41,921 bases of DNA from an uncultured Hyphomicrobiales bacterium (GCA_902826365.1 CADEEO010000002.1:17316-59236), one strand, 5' to 3'. Positions 16,325 through 25,240 are shown, counted from the first letter of the stretch. A program made the numbers and translations. The notes: generated by a model from the letters alone, not told the origin.

Positions 16325-17762
16325 AATTCATCGCAGGCGGCTGGGTGAAGTCAATCGCTGGCGGGGCCGACAAATCCCCGCCTTCGTTGCTGGGGACGAT
16401 CAGCTCAAAATTGGGATCGACCACCACATCGGGATCGAGAAAAGCTGTAACCAGCCCCGGCCAGAGGATGAGGATGGCGACCAGCATTACTTGTAACACC
16501 ACCCAGGGAATGGCCCCCCAATAGATATCACGGCTCCTGACCTCCGGCGGTGCGATGCCCCGGAGATAGAACAGCGCAAAGCCAAAGGGTGGATGCATGA
16601 AGCTCGTCTGCATGTTGGCCCCGAGCAGCACGCCAAACCAGATGAGGTTGATGCCAAGCGCTTCAGCAGCCGGCGCCAGCAGCGGAATGATGATAAAGGC
16701 GATCTCGAAGAAATCGAGAAAGAAAGCGATGATGAACACGAACAGGTTGACGAACACCAGGAAGCCCACCTGCCCGCCCGGCAGCGCCACAAGAAGGCCT
16801 TCAATCCATTCCTTGCCGCCCACCCCTTGGAACACCAGGCTGAATATCCGCGCCCCGATCAGGATGAAAATCACCATGGTGGTAATCCGCATGGTCGTCT
16901 GCATGCCCTGATAGACCACCGCCCAGGTGAGGCGCCCGTTGAACCAGGCCAGCACGAAGGCCCCGATCACGCCCATGGCGCCGGCTTCGGTGGCTGTGGC
17001 AAAACCCATGAAGATCGTGCCGAGCACGATGAAGATAAGGGCAAGTGACGGCACCATGCCGCGAATGACGCGCCTGGCCAGCGCCCAACCCCGCAGCGTG
17101 CGCGCTTCGGGGGGAAGGGCCGGAATGTCCTGCGGCCGCAGATATGAGAGGAGCAGGACCCAGGCCATGAACAGCAAAACCTGAACCACGCTGGCCCCCA
17201 TGGCGCCGCGGTACATGTCACCCACCGACTTGCCGAGTTGGTCGGCAAGGACAACCAGCACGAGCGATGGCGGAATAAGCTGCGTGATGGTGCCCGAGGC
17301 GGCGACAACGCCCGTAGCATGGCGCACGCTGTAGCCATATCTCAGCATGATGGGCAGCGAGATGAGCCCCATTGCAATCACCGAGGCGGCAACCGTGCCG
17401 GTAATGGCCCCTAATATCGCGCCCACCAGAATGACCGCATAGGAAAGCCCGCCGCGCACCCCGCCAAAAAGCTGGCCGAAACCCTCAAGCAGGTCCTCCG
17501 CCAAACCGCAGCGTTCAAGGATGGCGCCCATCAGCGTGAAAAACGGAATGGCAAGCAGCAGGTCATTGCGCACCACAGATTCGAGCTGGAACACGATATT
17601 GCCGAGAAAATCCGGCTGGATAAGGCCGAGCTCAATCCCTATGAAACCGAAGAACAATCCCACCGCTGACAGCGAAAAAGCGGCGGGATAGCCGTAGAGC
17701 ATGAAAAGAATGAGCCCCGCGAACATCAGGGGCGCCATGTTGTGGGTGACAAACTCAATCAT
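16323..17762 (-). CDS. dctM: TRAP transporter large permease (DctM type)
   Basis: A 479-residue membrane protein with about 12 hydrophobic segments, as in DctM. The ATG at 17762 is chosen over a start 60 nt upstream because it overlaps the dctQ stop as ATGA, the usual coupling, and begins MIEFVTHNMAPLMFAGL. Typical DctM blocks are AIPFFTLMGAILERCG, a GAILGAITGTVAASVI run and MHPPFGFALFYLRG. It forms the ion-coupled channel for uptake with DctQ and, by inference, the convergent TakP-like receptor. The C-terminal 40 residues are hydrophilic and acidic. Confidence 0.92.
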   Translation of the reverse strand: MIEFVTHNMAPLMFAGLILFMLYGYPAAFSLSAVGLFFGFIGIELGLIQPDFLGNIVFQLESVVRNDLLLAIPFFTLMGAILERCGLAEDLLEGFGQLFGGVRGGLSYAVILVGAILGAITGTVAASVIAMGLISLPIMLRYGYSVRHATGVVAASGTITQLIPPSLVLVVLADQLGKSVGDMYRGAMGASVVQVLLFMAWVLLLSYLRPQDIPALPPEARTLRGWALARRVIRGMVPSLALIFIVLGTIFMGFATATEAGAMGVIGAFVLAWFNGRLTWAVVYQGMQTTMRITTMVIFILIGARIFSLVFQGVGGKEWIEGLLVALPGGQVGFLVFVNLFVFIIAFFLDFFEIAFIIIPLLAPAAEALGINLIWFGVLLGANMQTSFMHPPFGFALFYLRGIAPPEVRSRDIYWGAIPWVVLQVMLVAILILWPGLVTAFLDPDVVVDPNFELIVPSNEGGDLSAPPAIDFTQPPAMN

Positions 17763-18370
17763 TGCACGGGTTTCTCGTAGCCATGCTCGCGCCGGTAGCT
17801 GGTTGTCAGCGCCGCCACGCACTTGATGATCTCGGACACGCCCTGCAGCATGAGAAGGCCAAAGCCCAGCGGGAGGAACAACTTCGCGGGCCAGCGCGGC
17901 AGGCCGCCCGCATTCTGCGACAGTTCATTGCCCGTCCAGGATTCCAGGAACCACGGCCAGCTGAAATAGATAAGCAGCGCGCACATCGGCATGAGAAAGA
18001 AAATCGTGCCCGTAAGGTCAATCCAGATGCGCCTGCGGTCGCTCACCGAGGCATAGAAGAGATCAACCCGCACGTGCTCGTTGACCTTCAGCGTCCAGGA
18101 CGCGCCCAGCATCACCATGCCGGCAAACAGCACAAGCTGCAGGTCGCGCAGGGAATTGGAGTTTTCCCGGTAGATGTCGAAAAGCCAGCCCAGTCTTCCG
18201 CCGCCCGAGGACAGCAGCTGGTCAAGCCAGATGACGCTGCTCAGGCTGTAGCGCAAAAGCGCATCGAAGGCGCAGACCAGTGCCGCCAGCAAAACAAACC
18301 AGTTTGCAATGATGCCGGTCCGCCGACCCAACCCGTCAATGGCCCGGCTAAGGCGCAATAGTCCTTGCAA
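17759..18370 (-). CDS. dctQ: TRAP transporter small permease (DctQ type)
   Basis: A 203-residue protein with four hydrophobic segments, as expected for DctQ, including the SWTLKVNEHVRVDLFY motif. Translation starts at TTG 18370: no ATG fits, and the TTG has a strong GGGGAGG ribosome-binding site 5 nt upstream. It overlaps dctM by 4 nt. It lies back to back with arsC, with 131 bp between the starts. Confidence 0.9.
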   Translation of the reverse strand: MQGLLRLSRAIDGLGRRTGIIANWFVLLAALVCAFDALLRYSLSSVIWLDQLLSSGGGRLGWLFDIYRENSNSLRDLQLVLFAGMVMLGASWTLKVNEHVRVDLFYASVSDRRRIWIDLTGTIFFLMPMCALLIYFSWPWFLESWTGNELSQNAGGLPRWPAKLFLPLGFGLLMLQGVSEIIKCVAALTTSYRREHGYEKPVQ

Positions 18371-18501
18371 GATTCCTCCCCTTCGCAGGCCTCCCGTTAA
18401 CCGGGATGGTTTTTTGGGAACCCTAGATCAGTTTTGAGTCGTAGCAAAGGGACTTTGGAAGCTTCATCCCACTGTCATAAATCTTTGTTTAGAGGACATT
18501 C

Positions 18502-19005
18502 ATGAGCTCAGAAAAAACCTACAATGTTCTTTTTCTCTGCACCGGAAACTCCGCCCGCAGCATTTTGGGCGAGGCCATCATGAACCGCCTGGGCGCGGGC
18601 CGGATCAACGCCCGCAGCGCCGGGAGCCACCCCAAGGGCGAAGTCCACCCCTTCACCATCGATCTTCTCAAGCAATTCAACTACAAGACCGAAGGGTTCC
18701 GCTCAAAATCCTGGGACGAATTTGCCAGGGACGATGCCCCGCATTTTGATTTCGTATTCACCGTGTGCGATGACGCGGCTGCCGAAACCTGCCCGGTATG
18801 GCCCGGCCAGCCTATGACTGCCCACTGGGGCATTCCTGATCCCGCCAAAGTAGAAGGTACCGAAGCCGAAAAACGCGCCGCCTTCGCCGATGCTTATGGC
18901 AGGCTCTACAACCGCATCGCCATATTTGTAAGCTTACCCCTTGCTTCAATAGACCGGCTCTCCCTCAAGAACCGGCTCGACAAAATCGGCCAAACCAAAG
19001 ATTAA
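18502..19005 (+). CDS. arsC: Arsenate reductase, low-molecular-weight phosphatase type
   Basis: A 167-residue protein with the phosphatase loop CTGNSARS (Cys13 to Arg19, CX5R), the redox cysteines Cys89 and Cys97 and the DP motif with Asp113. It reduces arsenate to arsenite using a thiol relay (thioredoxin or glutaredoxin). The context of an AqpS-like channel 6 nt downstream matches the alphaproteobacterial arsenic route, in which arsenite leaves by the channel instead of a pump. The AGAGGA ribosome-binding site supports the ATG. No arsR is next to it. Confidence 0.92.
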   Translation: MSSEKTYNVLFLCTGNSARSILGEAIMNRLGAGRINARSAGSHPKGEVHPFTIDLLKQFNYKTEGFRSKSWDEFARDDAPHFDFVFTVCDDAAAETCPVWPGQPMTAHWGIPDPAKVEGTEAEKRAAFADAYGRLYNRIAIFVSLPLASIDRLSLKNRLDKIGQTKD

Positions 19006-19011
19006 TCATCC

Positions 19012-19662
19012 ATGACGCGCAAGATTTTCGCCGAAGGCCTGGGCACTGCCTTCCTTCTCGCAACTGTGGTTGGTTCCGGCATCATGGCCGCCAAGCTTGC
19101 AGGCGGAAACACCGCCATTGCCCTGCTTGGCAACACCATCCCGACAGGGGCGATCCTTGTCGTTTTGATTTCCATCTTCGGACCTGTATCCGGCGCCCAT
19201 TTCAATCCGCTGGTCACCCTTGCCGCACTCCTCAACCGCCAAATGACGGCAAAAAAGGCAGCAGGCTATATTGCCGCACAATTCATCGGAGCGCTTCTCG
19301 GCGTCATCATCGCCCACGCCATGTTCGATTTGCCTCTCTTGCAAGCCTCCACAACCCCGCGCAGCGGTGGAGCCCAATGGCTTGCCGAAGTTGTGGCCAG
19401 CTTCGGACTGCTCACCGTGATTTTCCTCAGTATCAGGAATGCCCCGCAACATGTGGCCATGAATGTCGGCCTCTATATCACCGCCGCCTATTGGTTCACC
19501 GCCTCAACCAGTTTTGCCAACCCTGCTGTCACCTTGGCGCGGTCGTTCTCCGACACCTTTGCCGGGATCAGGCCTGAAGATATTCTGGGCTTTGTCCTTG
19601 CCCAACTCACGGGCGCTGCCTTGGCGCTCACCGTCGATCGTTGGGTCTGGAATTCAAGATAG
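19012..19662 (+). CDS. aqpS: Aquaglyceroporin-like arsenite channel (AqpS type)
   Basis: A 216-residue MIP-family channel with six membrane helices and the two half-helix motifs: the first is FNPLVTL (NPL in place of NPA), the second FANPAVTLARS. MIP proteins paired with arsC in rhizobia conduct trivalent arsenic down its gradient; this one should do the same. It is co-transcribed with arsC (6-nt gap). Its 3' end overlaps the convergent BKACE gene by 9 nt. Confidence 0.85.
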   Translation: MTRKIFAEGLGTAFLLATVVGSGIMAAKLAGGNTAIALLGNTIPTGAILVVLISIFGPVSGAHFNPLVTLAALLNRQMTAKKAAGYIAAQFIGALLGVIIAHAMFDLPLLQASTTPRSGGAQWLAEVVASFGLLTVIFLSIRNAPQHVAMNVGLYITAAYWFTASTSFANPAVTLARSFSDTFAGIRPEDILGFVLAQLTGAALALTVDRWVWNSR

Positions 19663-20478
19663 CGACAGCAGCTTGCGTGCTTCCGCAACGCTGGCCGGAT
19701 GGCGGCCATAAGTGCGGCAAAGCTCTGCCACGCGCCCGACCAGCGCTGCATTTGACGGCGCAAGCTCAGTTCCATTCCACCTGATATTGTCTTCAAGGCC
19801 CGTGCGGCAATGGCCGCCGCGCTCAAGGCACCAGTGGTTGACCTCAAGCTGGTGCCTGCCAATTCCCGCCGCTGTCCATGTGGCCTCCGGCGCCAGCCGT
19901 ATGATCTCGTCCACCATGAAATCAAAGGCGGGCCGGACGGCGGGCATGGCGTTCTTCACCCCAAAGACGAACTGCACATGCAAAGGTTTCTGCAGCAACC
20001 CTTCATCCGCAAGGCGCAGCGCCTGATAGAGCATAGACAGGTCAAAGATTTCGATTTCCGGCTTGACGTTGTGTTCCCGCATTTTCGTAGCCAACTCACG
20101 CACCAGATCCGGGTGGTTTTCGTAGATGATCGTGGGGAAATTGCACGAGCCTGTGGCCAGCGAAGCCATGTCGCAGCCGAGATGCAGCATACCGCCGCGC
20201 TCGGAACCCTTGCCGGAGCGCCCCCCCGTGGAAAACTGCACGATCATGCCGGGACAGGCTTTCCGAAGTCCTGCCAACAATGCGGCAAAGCGTTCAGGAT
20301 CAGAGGTTGGCGTCTGGTCGTCCTTGCGCACATGGACATGGGCGATCGTGGCCCCGGCTTCAAAGGCGGCGCGGGTGGAATCCACTTGTTCGCTGATGGT
20401 GATCGGAACCGCCGGATTATGCTCCTTGCGCGGCACCGATCCGGTGATGGCGACTGTAATGATGCAGGGCGTCGTCAT
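19654..20478 (-). CDS. BKACE-family beta-keto acid cleavage enzyme (DUF849)
   Basis: A 274-residue TIM-barrel protein of the 3-keto-5-aminohexanoate cleavage (Kce/BKACE) family. Zinc ligands His47 and His49 lie in AHVHVR. The family blocks ITVAITGS at the N-terminus, QFSTGGRSG in the middle and GLEDNIRW near the C-terminus are present. The enzymes condense a beta-keto acid with acetyl-CoA, giving acetoacetate and a new CoA ester. Family members use many substrates, including 3-dehydrocarnitine, which yields glycine betaine. Given the methylamine theme that substrate is attractive, but no carnitine dehydrogenase is adjacent. Confidence 0.87.
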   Translation of the reverse strand: MTTPCIITVAITGSVPRKEHNPAVPITISEQVDSTRAAFEAGATIAHVHVRKDDQTPTSDPERFAALLAGLRKACPGMIVQFSTGGRSGKGSERGGMLHLGCDMASLATGSCNFPTIIYENHPDLVRELATKMREHNVKPEIEIFDLSMLYQALRLADEGLLQKPLHVQFVFGVKNAMPAVRPAFDFMVDEIIRLAPEATWTAAGIGRHQLEVNHWCLERGGHCRTGLEDNIRWNGTELAPSNAALVGRVAELCRTYGRHPASVAEARKLLSLS

Positions 20479-20512
20479 AAATCAAAAACCACCCGGCCCG
20501 GCACCTTTATTC

Positions 20513-21673
20513 TCACTGCAACGGTACGCAGCGTTGGCGCTTGCGGCTGAACTCTGTTCCTTCCGGGCAGGTCTTCGGAACATTCAACTGGATCGGTTCG
20601 CATTGCTTGGTCTTCGGATTGTACTCAAGATCCTGCTTGCACTTGACTGACGGAGGCTGTGGCGTCGGAACGCGCTCGCACTCGTTCGTTTGCGGGTTCA
20701 GCTTGGCGCCCTCCGGGCAGTCCGGCTCATCATCCGGGATGCGTTCGCACTGCTCGGGATTGTTGGGATTTCGGACAAGGCCCTGCGGGCAAGGCGCATG
20801 GCATTTTCCGCGGATCACTTCATAGCCTTCCGGGCATGAGGGCGGGCTGCAAACCCCGCGCAAATTCGGATAGCTGCCATCCTCGCAGCGCGGCGGCAGG
20901 CAATAGCCGTAGGCATTGCGCGTCGTGCCCTGCTCGCAAACCGGCACGCATTGCTGGCGGAAATTCTCAAACCCATAGGGGCAGGTTTCCGGCGGCGGCA
21001 GGCAGCGCGTGGGGTGATAGATATCGCGCGTGAAGCCTTGCGGGCACGATGGCAGGCATATCCACTTGTAGTCATCCGGCCAGTCGCCGCCGGGCACACA
21101 GGCGCCGGTCCGTTCGTTGCGCTGGGAGCCGTCAGGGCAGGCCCTGTCATAATAGCTGCGGCACAGGCCGCTTTCAGCCAGATATGTTCCCTCCGGGCAG
21201 TCCGGCGAACACCGGCCGGTTTCCTGTGAATAACTCAGCCCTTCTGGGCAATTGTCGGGAGTGGACGTGCTGCGGTCGGGCAGGCATTCTTCAGGATTGC
21301 TAAGATTGCGGTGATAGCCTTGCGGGCAGCCCGGCAGCGGCACTTGCTCATAACCTTCCGGACAGCCGTGATGGCCGGGCGGCAGGCATAGGCCTGGATA
21401 GCCGGGATAGCGCAAATAACCCGTGGGACATTCAGGCAGGCAGTAGTCATCGTAAATCGTGTAGCCCGCCGGGCAGCTCGGCCCCGAATCGCAGCTGCCA
21501 CAAGTATTGCAGGTGTTGCGTGAGGGCTTCGCCTGCACTTCGCAGGTTTGCGGCGCCGATGATTGCTCGGCCCGCGCAGCGGTTGGGGACAAGGCGCCCA
21601 TGAGAATGGCAAGGCAGGCGATCAGGACGGAACGATAGACTGCCGATTGCAAGCAGAGCTTCGCATGTGTCAC
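20513..21673 (-). CDS. Secreted cysteine-rich protein with about 16 CPxG repeats
   Basis: A 386-residue exported protein. GTG 21673 is taken as the start because GGAGA lies 8 nt upstream and a signal peptide follows (hydrophobic core, cleavage near ARA-EQ, residue about 36). The mature chain is almost entirely degenerate units of about 15-25 residues of the form C-P-x-G-(Y/F/x)-(8-13 residues)-C-x-P; I count about 16, for example SCPQGFTRD...RCLPP and SCPEGYEVIRGKCHA. Two cysteines per unit suggest a string of small disulfide-locked hairpins in the periplasm or outside the cell. I do not recognise the family and see no catalytic motif. Confidence 0.8.
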   Translation of the reverse strand: MTHAKLCLQSAVYRSVLIACLAILMGALSPTAARAEQSSAPQTCEVQAKPSRNTCNTCGSCDSGPSCPAGYTIYDDYCLPECPTGYLRYPGYPGLCLPPGHHGCPEGYEQVPLPGCPQGYHRNLSNPEECLPDRSTSTPDNCPEGLSYSQETGRCSPDCPEGTYLAESGLCRSYYDRACPDGSQRNERTGACVPGGDWPDDYKWICLPSCPQGFTRDIYHPTRCLPPPETCPYGFENFRQQCVPVCEQGTTRNAYGYCLPPRCEDGSYPNLRGVCSPPSCPEGYEVIRGKCHAPCPQGLVRNPNNPEQCERIPDDEPDCPEGAKLNPQTNECERVPTPQPPSVKCKQDLEYNPKTKQCEPIQLNVPKTCPEGTEFSRKRQRCVPLQ

Positions 21674-21827
21674 GGCGCACTATCTCCAATTTTCCCGCCC
21701 CGGGAGATGTACCGCATCCACCAGTTGCCTAGCCTCTTGCAACGGAGATTACGGCCTTTGGAACTGCATTGGCAAGGGGCTGGACGCTGCAACACATTTG
21801 GTTAAGTTCATAGAAAAGGGAGCTTTC

Positions 21828-23207
21828 ATGCGCCACGCCCAACTCACATCCCTCGACCTGCCGGATTTCGGCATCCCCACCACTGAGCCGGAACTGGGCC
21901 GTGAGATTTATGCGGCGCGCCTCAAGCAACTGCTGGCGCGGATGGCTGCCCAGGGCTTCGACGCCCTGGTGATCTACGGTGACCGCGAGCATGCGGCGAA
22001 CATCTCCTGGGCCACGGGCCATGATCCGCGCTTCGAGGAGGCCATCTGCGTCATCGTGCCGGGCCGCACCCCCATCCTTCTCGCCGGCAACGAAGGCTTT
22101 CCCTATGCCGAGATCGCCAATGGCAATTTCGAGCGCGTGCTTTGGCAACCCCTGAGCCTCATGGGCCAGCCCCGCGACAAGTACCGCGATCTTGCCAGCA
22201 TCCTGCACGACGCCGGCGTAAAGAAAGACATGCGCATCGGCCTCGCCGGATGGAAAGGTTTTGAAACGGAGGACAGCGTTTTCGATCCCCACTGGTTTGA
22301 AACACCGCACTATCTGGTCGAAGCGCTGAAAGCCTTCGGCCCAGTCACCAACGCCGCCCTGCTCTTCATGCATCCCGCCGATGGCCTGCGCGTGATCAAT
22401 GAAATCGAGCAACTCGCCCGCTTTGAATATGCCGCGACGCTGACCTCGAATGCCGTCCGCCGCATGATTCTTGGCGCAAAGCCCGGCATGAGCGAATATG
22501 ACGCCTGCCGCAACTTGGGGCTAGATGGCTTCCCGCAATCCGTGCACATCAACATGAGTTCAGGCCCGCGCGCCAAGTATGGGCTGCCAAGCCCCTCGAT
22601 GCGGGTTATCGAACGTGGCGATCCCGTCGTCATCGGCGTAGGCCTTATGGGTGCCCTGAATTGCCGCGCCGGATTCATGGTGGCTGAGGCAAACGAACTG
22701 CCCGCCAACATCCGCGATTACGTGGACAAGCTCGTGGCCCCCTATTTCGCCGCCGCCGCGGCCTGGTACGAAACCATCGGCATCGGCGTCGAAGGCGGCG
22801 CGCTCTACGAAGCCGTGATGAGCCGCCTGGGTGACCCGTTCTTCGGCATCGGTCTCAACCCGGGCCATCTCATCCATCTCGATGAATGGGTCCATTCCCC
22901 GGTGAAAAAGAACAGCAACATGAAGCTCGCTTCCGGTATGGCGCTCCAATGCGACATCATCCCCGCAACCGGCACGCCCTATTTCATGTCCAACATCGAG
23001 GATGGCGTGGCGCTCGCCGATGCGCCAGCCCGCGCCGCCTTCAAGGCGAAATACCCGGAAGCCTGGAAGCGGATCGAAAACCGCCGCGCCTTCATGTCCG
23101 AAAAACTCGGCATCACTTTGAAACCGGAAGTGCTGCCCTTCAGCAATATCCCCGCCTGGCTGCCGCCCTTCTGGCTGGCCCCGGGCGAGGTCATGGCGAT
23201 TCGGTGA
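21828..23207 (+). CDS. M24 (creatinase/prolidase) fold protein with degenerate metal site
   Basis: A 459-residue two-domain protein with creatinase-like N-domain and pita-bread C-domain. ATG 21828 follows AAAAGGGAG; an in-frame TTG 30 nt upstream has no such site. In M24 metallopeptidases two Asp, one His and two Glu bind metals. Here the first-Asp position after GDPVVI is Gly270 and the second-Asp region reads LNCRAGF. His347 (PGHLIHLDEW) and Glu391 remain and the fourth ligand is Asp376. Loss of both Asp residues suggests a non-metal enzyme, as in creatinase, or a non-catalytic protein. Creatinase homology would suit the HyuAB and methylamine genes, but the sequence does not settle it. Its 3' end overlaps the opposing acyltransferase gene by 17 nt. 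Confidence 0.8.
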   Translation: MRHAQLTSLDLPDFGIPTTEPELGREIYAARLKQLLARMAAQGFDALVIYGDREHAANISWATGHDPRFEEAICVIVPGRTPILLAGNEGFPYAEIANGNFERVLWQPLSLMGQPRDKYRDLASILHDAGVKKDMRIGLAGWKGFETEDSVFDPHWFETPHYLVEALKAFGPVTNAALLFMHPADGLRVINEIEQLARFEYAATLTSNAVRRMILGAKPGMSEYDACRNLGLDGFPQSVHINMSSGPRAKYGLPSPSMRVIERGDPVVIGVGLMGALNCRAGFMVAEANELPANIRDYVDKLVAPYFAAAAAWYETIGIGVEGGALYEAVMSRLGDPFFGIGLNPGHLIHLDEWVHSPVKKNSNMKLASGMALQCDIIPATGTPYFMSNIEDGVALADAPARAAFKAKYPEAWKRIENRRAFMSEKLGITLKPEVLPFSNIPAWLPPFWLAPGEVMAIR

Positions 23208-23874
23208 TTGAATCATCCTTTGCTCGTTTCGAAAGGCGGGCCGGATTGCCGATGACAGTGGCTCCGGCTTCGACCTCACGAAAGACCACGGCCCCGGCGG
23301 CAACCGTGGCGCCGTCCCCGATTCTGACGTTTGGCGCCACAACGGCCCCGGCCCCAATCATGACGCGCTTGCCGATTCGGCACTGCGAAGCAAGCGTGGC
23401 GCCCGGGCCGACGGTTGCGAAGGCTTCAAGCACTGTATGGTGGCCAACCGAGGCAGCGCGGTTGACCGTCACGAAATCATCGAGTTCGACTTCTGCTCCC
23501 AATGTTGCATTAGCGTTGATGAACAGGCCCTGCCCCGCATAAATGCCGCCGGGAACGACCGCTGTGGGATCGACAACCGGAATGAAGCGGCTAAATCCCA
23601 AGGACAAGGCGCGCAGATGCGCTTCTCCGCGGCCCTTGGGCGTGACCGGGCATAGCACGACTGGCAATTCAAGAAGGAGATGCGAAATTTCCTCCGGATG
23701 GAGCACAACCGGAATGCCGCGCAGCGACCAGGGCGGTGGACCGGTCAAAACTCCGGCGGCAACTTCAACGCCAAGCCTCGTCAACGTGTCAAGATAGTCG
23801 GACGCAAACGACGTTTCGATCCCGAAAAGCACGTATGGCTCAAGGCGGTTGCGGCTTCTGGTTTTTTCATCCAT
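23191..23874 (-). CDS. NeuD/PglD-like hexapeptide-repeat sugar O/N-acyltransferase
   Basis: A 227-residue protein: N-terminal Rossmann-like domain (YVLFGIETSFASDYLDTL) and a C-terminal left-handed beta-helix with hexapeptide repeats (IGKRVMIGAGAVVAPNVRIG and more) ending VIGNPAR. The candidate catalytic histidine is in SVGHHTVLE. NeuD/PglD-type enzymes acetylate sialic acids or UDP-diamino sugars with acetyl-CoA during surface polysaccharide synthesis. The ATG at 23874 removes a 25-residue extension that would need a TTG. It is divergent from the CapK-like gene with only 9 bp between the start codons. Confidence 0.82.
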   Translation of the reverse strand: MDEKTRSRNRLEPYVLFGIETSFASDYLDTLTRLGVEVAAGVLTGPPPWSLRGIPVVLHPEEISHLLLELPVVLCPVTPKGRGEAHLRALSLGFSRFIPVVDPTAVVPGGIYAGQGLFINANATLGAEVELDDFVTVNRAASVGHHTVLEAFATVGPGATLASQCRIGKRVMIGAGAVVAPNVRIGDGATVAAGAVVFREVEAGATVIGNPARLSKRAKDDSITESP

Positions 23875-23883
23875 GCTTTTCAA

Positions 23884-25221
23884 ATGAGCGATCCGAATGC
23901 TTCGCGCCAGACTGGCACAATTCAGCAGTTTTATGAAGCGCTGCTGCAAACCGAGACCTATTCAGCGAAAAATCTCGCTCGATTTCAGGATAATGTCCTG
24001 AAAGATCTGTTGCCTTTCGTGGCCAGGCATGTGCCGTTTTACCGGGAGAGGCTGGCGCCCGTCCTCCGCAGCGACGGCAGCTTCGATCCGGAGAACTGGA
24101 CAAAGCTTCCCATACTTGCCGCTGCGGAGTTTCGCGCTAACCGGGAAGCATTCCGTCCAACCGAACTTCCGGCCTCGCATGGCGCTGTTGCGCGCTATGT
24201 CTCATCCGGTTCGACCGGCGGGGCCACTGCATTCTACCGCTCGGCACTTTCCGAAGCCGCCCAGAATGCCGCCCACTACCGCCATTATCAGGCTTTCAAA
24301 CTCGATCCTCAACGGAACCTCGCCATGATCCGGGCCTTCGATAATACTTTGGCGCGCTCCCGGCCTGAACTCTTGGACCGCACAAAAATTTCCTGGACGG
24401 CGGAATGGTTTGCAGGCGGCGCGCCTGGTATGATTGAGCCGCTTACAGTTTTTACGCCTGTCGCCAGCCAGGTTGAATGGTTAAACGGACTTGGCGAAGT
24501 CTATCTCAACACTTTTCCGTCCAACGCGCTGGCTATCGCCCGGTACGTCGCGCGGAACCCGGGGGCAAGGCCACGGCTCCTTGCCATTCTTACGGCAGGC
24601 GAGCCCTTGACCGGGGAAGTCCGGCGCCAATGCGTCGAGCATCTTGGGAGTTCTTGTATTGACCTTTACTCGAACGCCGAGTGCGGTCTCATTGCCTGTG
24701 ATTGCCCATCAGGCAACGTAATGCACGTTCAATCGGAGCTGAATCGCATTGAGATTTTAGGCCAGAACGACAAACCGGCGCGCCCAGGCGAATGGGGCCG
24801 GCTGATCTTTACGCCGCTTTACAATTTTGCCATGCCATTGATCCGTTATGAATCCGGCGATCTGGTCCGAGTCACGGAGCCGTGCGGCTGCGGGCGCAAT
24901 CATCCTGCGATCGAGCGAATGATTGGCAGGCCCTCCAACCTGTTCCGTCTGCCGCGGAAGAAATGGTTCCGGCCCGAATTGGATTCAGCAATGATGGAAG
25001 GTCTTCTTGGCAATAGCAGATGGCAATTTATCCAGACCGGCGCGTCGGCCTTCGAACTTCACTATATGCCAAAAAACGCTGATATTGACATTCGCAAGCT
25101 TCGCCATGTTCTCAAAAAAGCATTGGGGCAAGGCAGTTCTGTCGAAATCAAACCGGTTGCAGCGCTGGGACCCGCTTCATCAGGCAAATTTCTTGCAATC
25201 TCAAATCGCTTCCGTGCCTAA
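23884..25221 (+). CDS. PaaK/CapK-like adenylate-forming enzyme
   Basis: A 445-residue protein of the phenylacetate-CoA ligase / CapK family. The nucleotide loop is YVSSGSTGGATAFYRS, followed by LYSNAECGLIACDC and RYESGDLVRV, and a C-terminal domain. Members linked to surface polysaccharide genes are thought to activate or transfer a carboxylic acid onto sugars. The neighbouring NeuD-like acyltransferase supports that use over aromatic acid catabolism. The ATG at 23884 has no clear ribosome-binding site, and both divergent promoters must lie inside the opposite coding regions or further away. It is convergent with the outer-membrane-type gene (19-nt gap). Confidence 0.78.
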   Translation: MSDPNASRQTGTIQQFYEALLQTETYSAKNLARFQDNVLKDLLPFVARHVPFYRERLAPVLRSDGSFDPENWTKLPILAAAEFRANREAFRPTELPASHGAVARYVSSGSTGGATAFYRSALSEAAQNAAHYRHYQAFKLDPQRNLAMIRAFDNTLARSRPELLDRTKISWTAEWFAGGAPGMIEPLTVFTPVASQVEWLNGLGEVYLNTFPSNALAIARYVARNPGARPRLLAILTAGEPLTGEVRRQCVEHLGSSCIDLYSNAECGLIACDCPSGNVMHVQSELNRIEILGQNDKPARPGEWGRLIFTPLYNFAMPLIRYESGDLVRVTEPCGCGRNHPAIERMIGRPSNLFRLPRKKWFRPELDSAMMEGLLGNSRWQFIQTGASAFELHYMPKNADIDIRKLRHVLKKALGQGSSVEIKPVAALGPASSGKFLAISNRFRA

Positions 25222-25240
25222 ATGCGGGGCGACAGTTGTG

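Noticed and set aside
18386-18417. TCCCGTTAACCGGGA followed by a T-run, terminator-like
   Set aside because: No + strand gene ends there; the arms are offset by one base. It may be part of the dctQ/arsC promoter region but nothing firm can be said.
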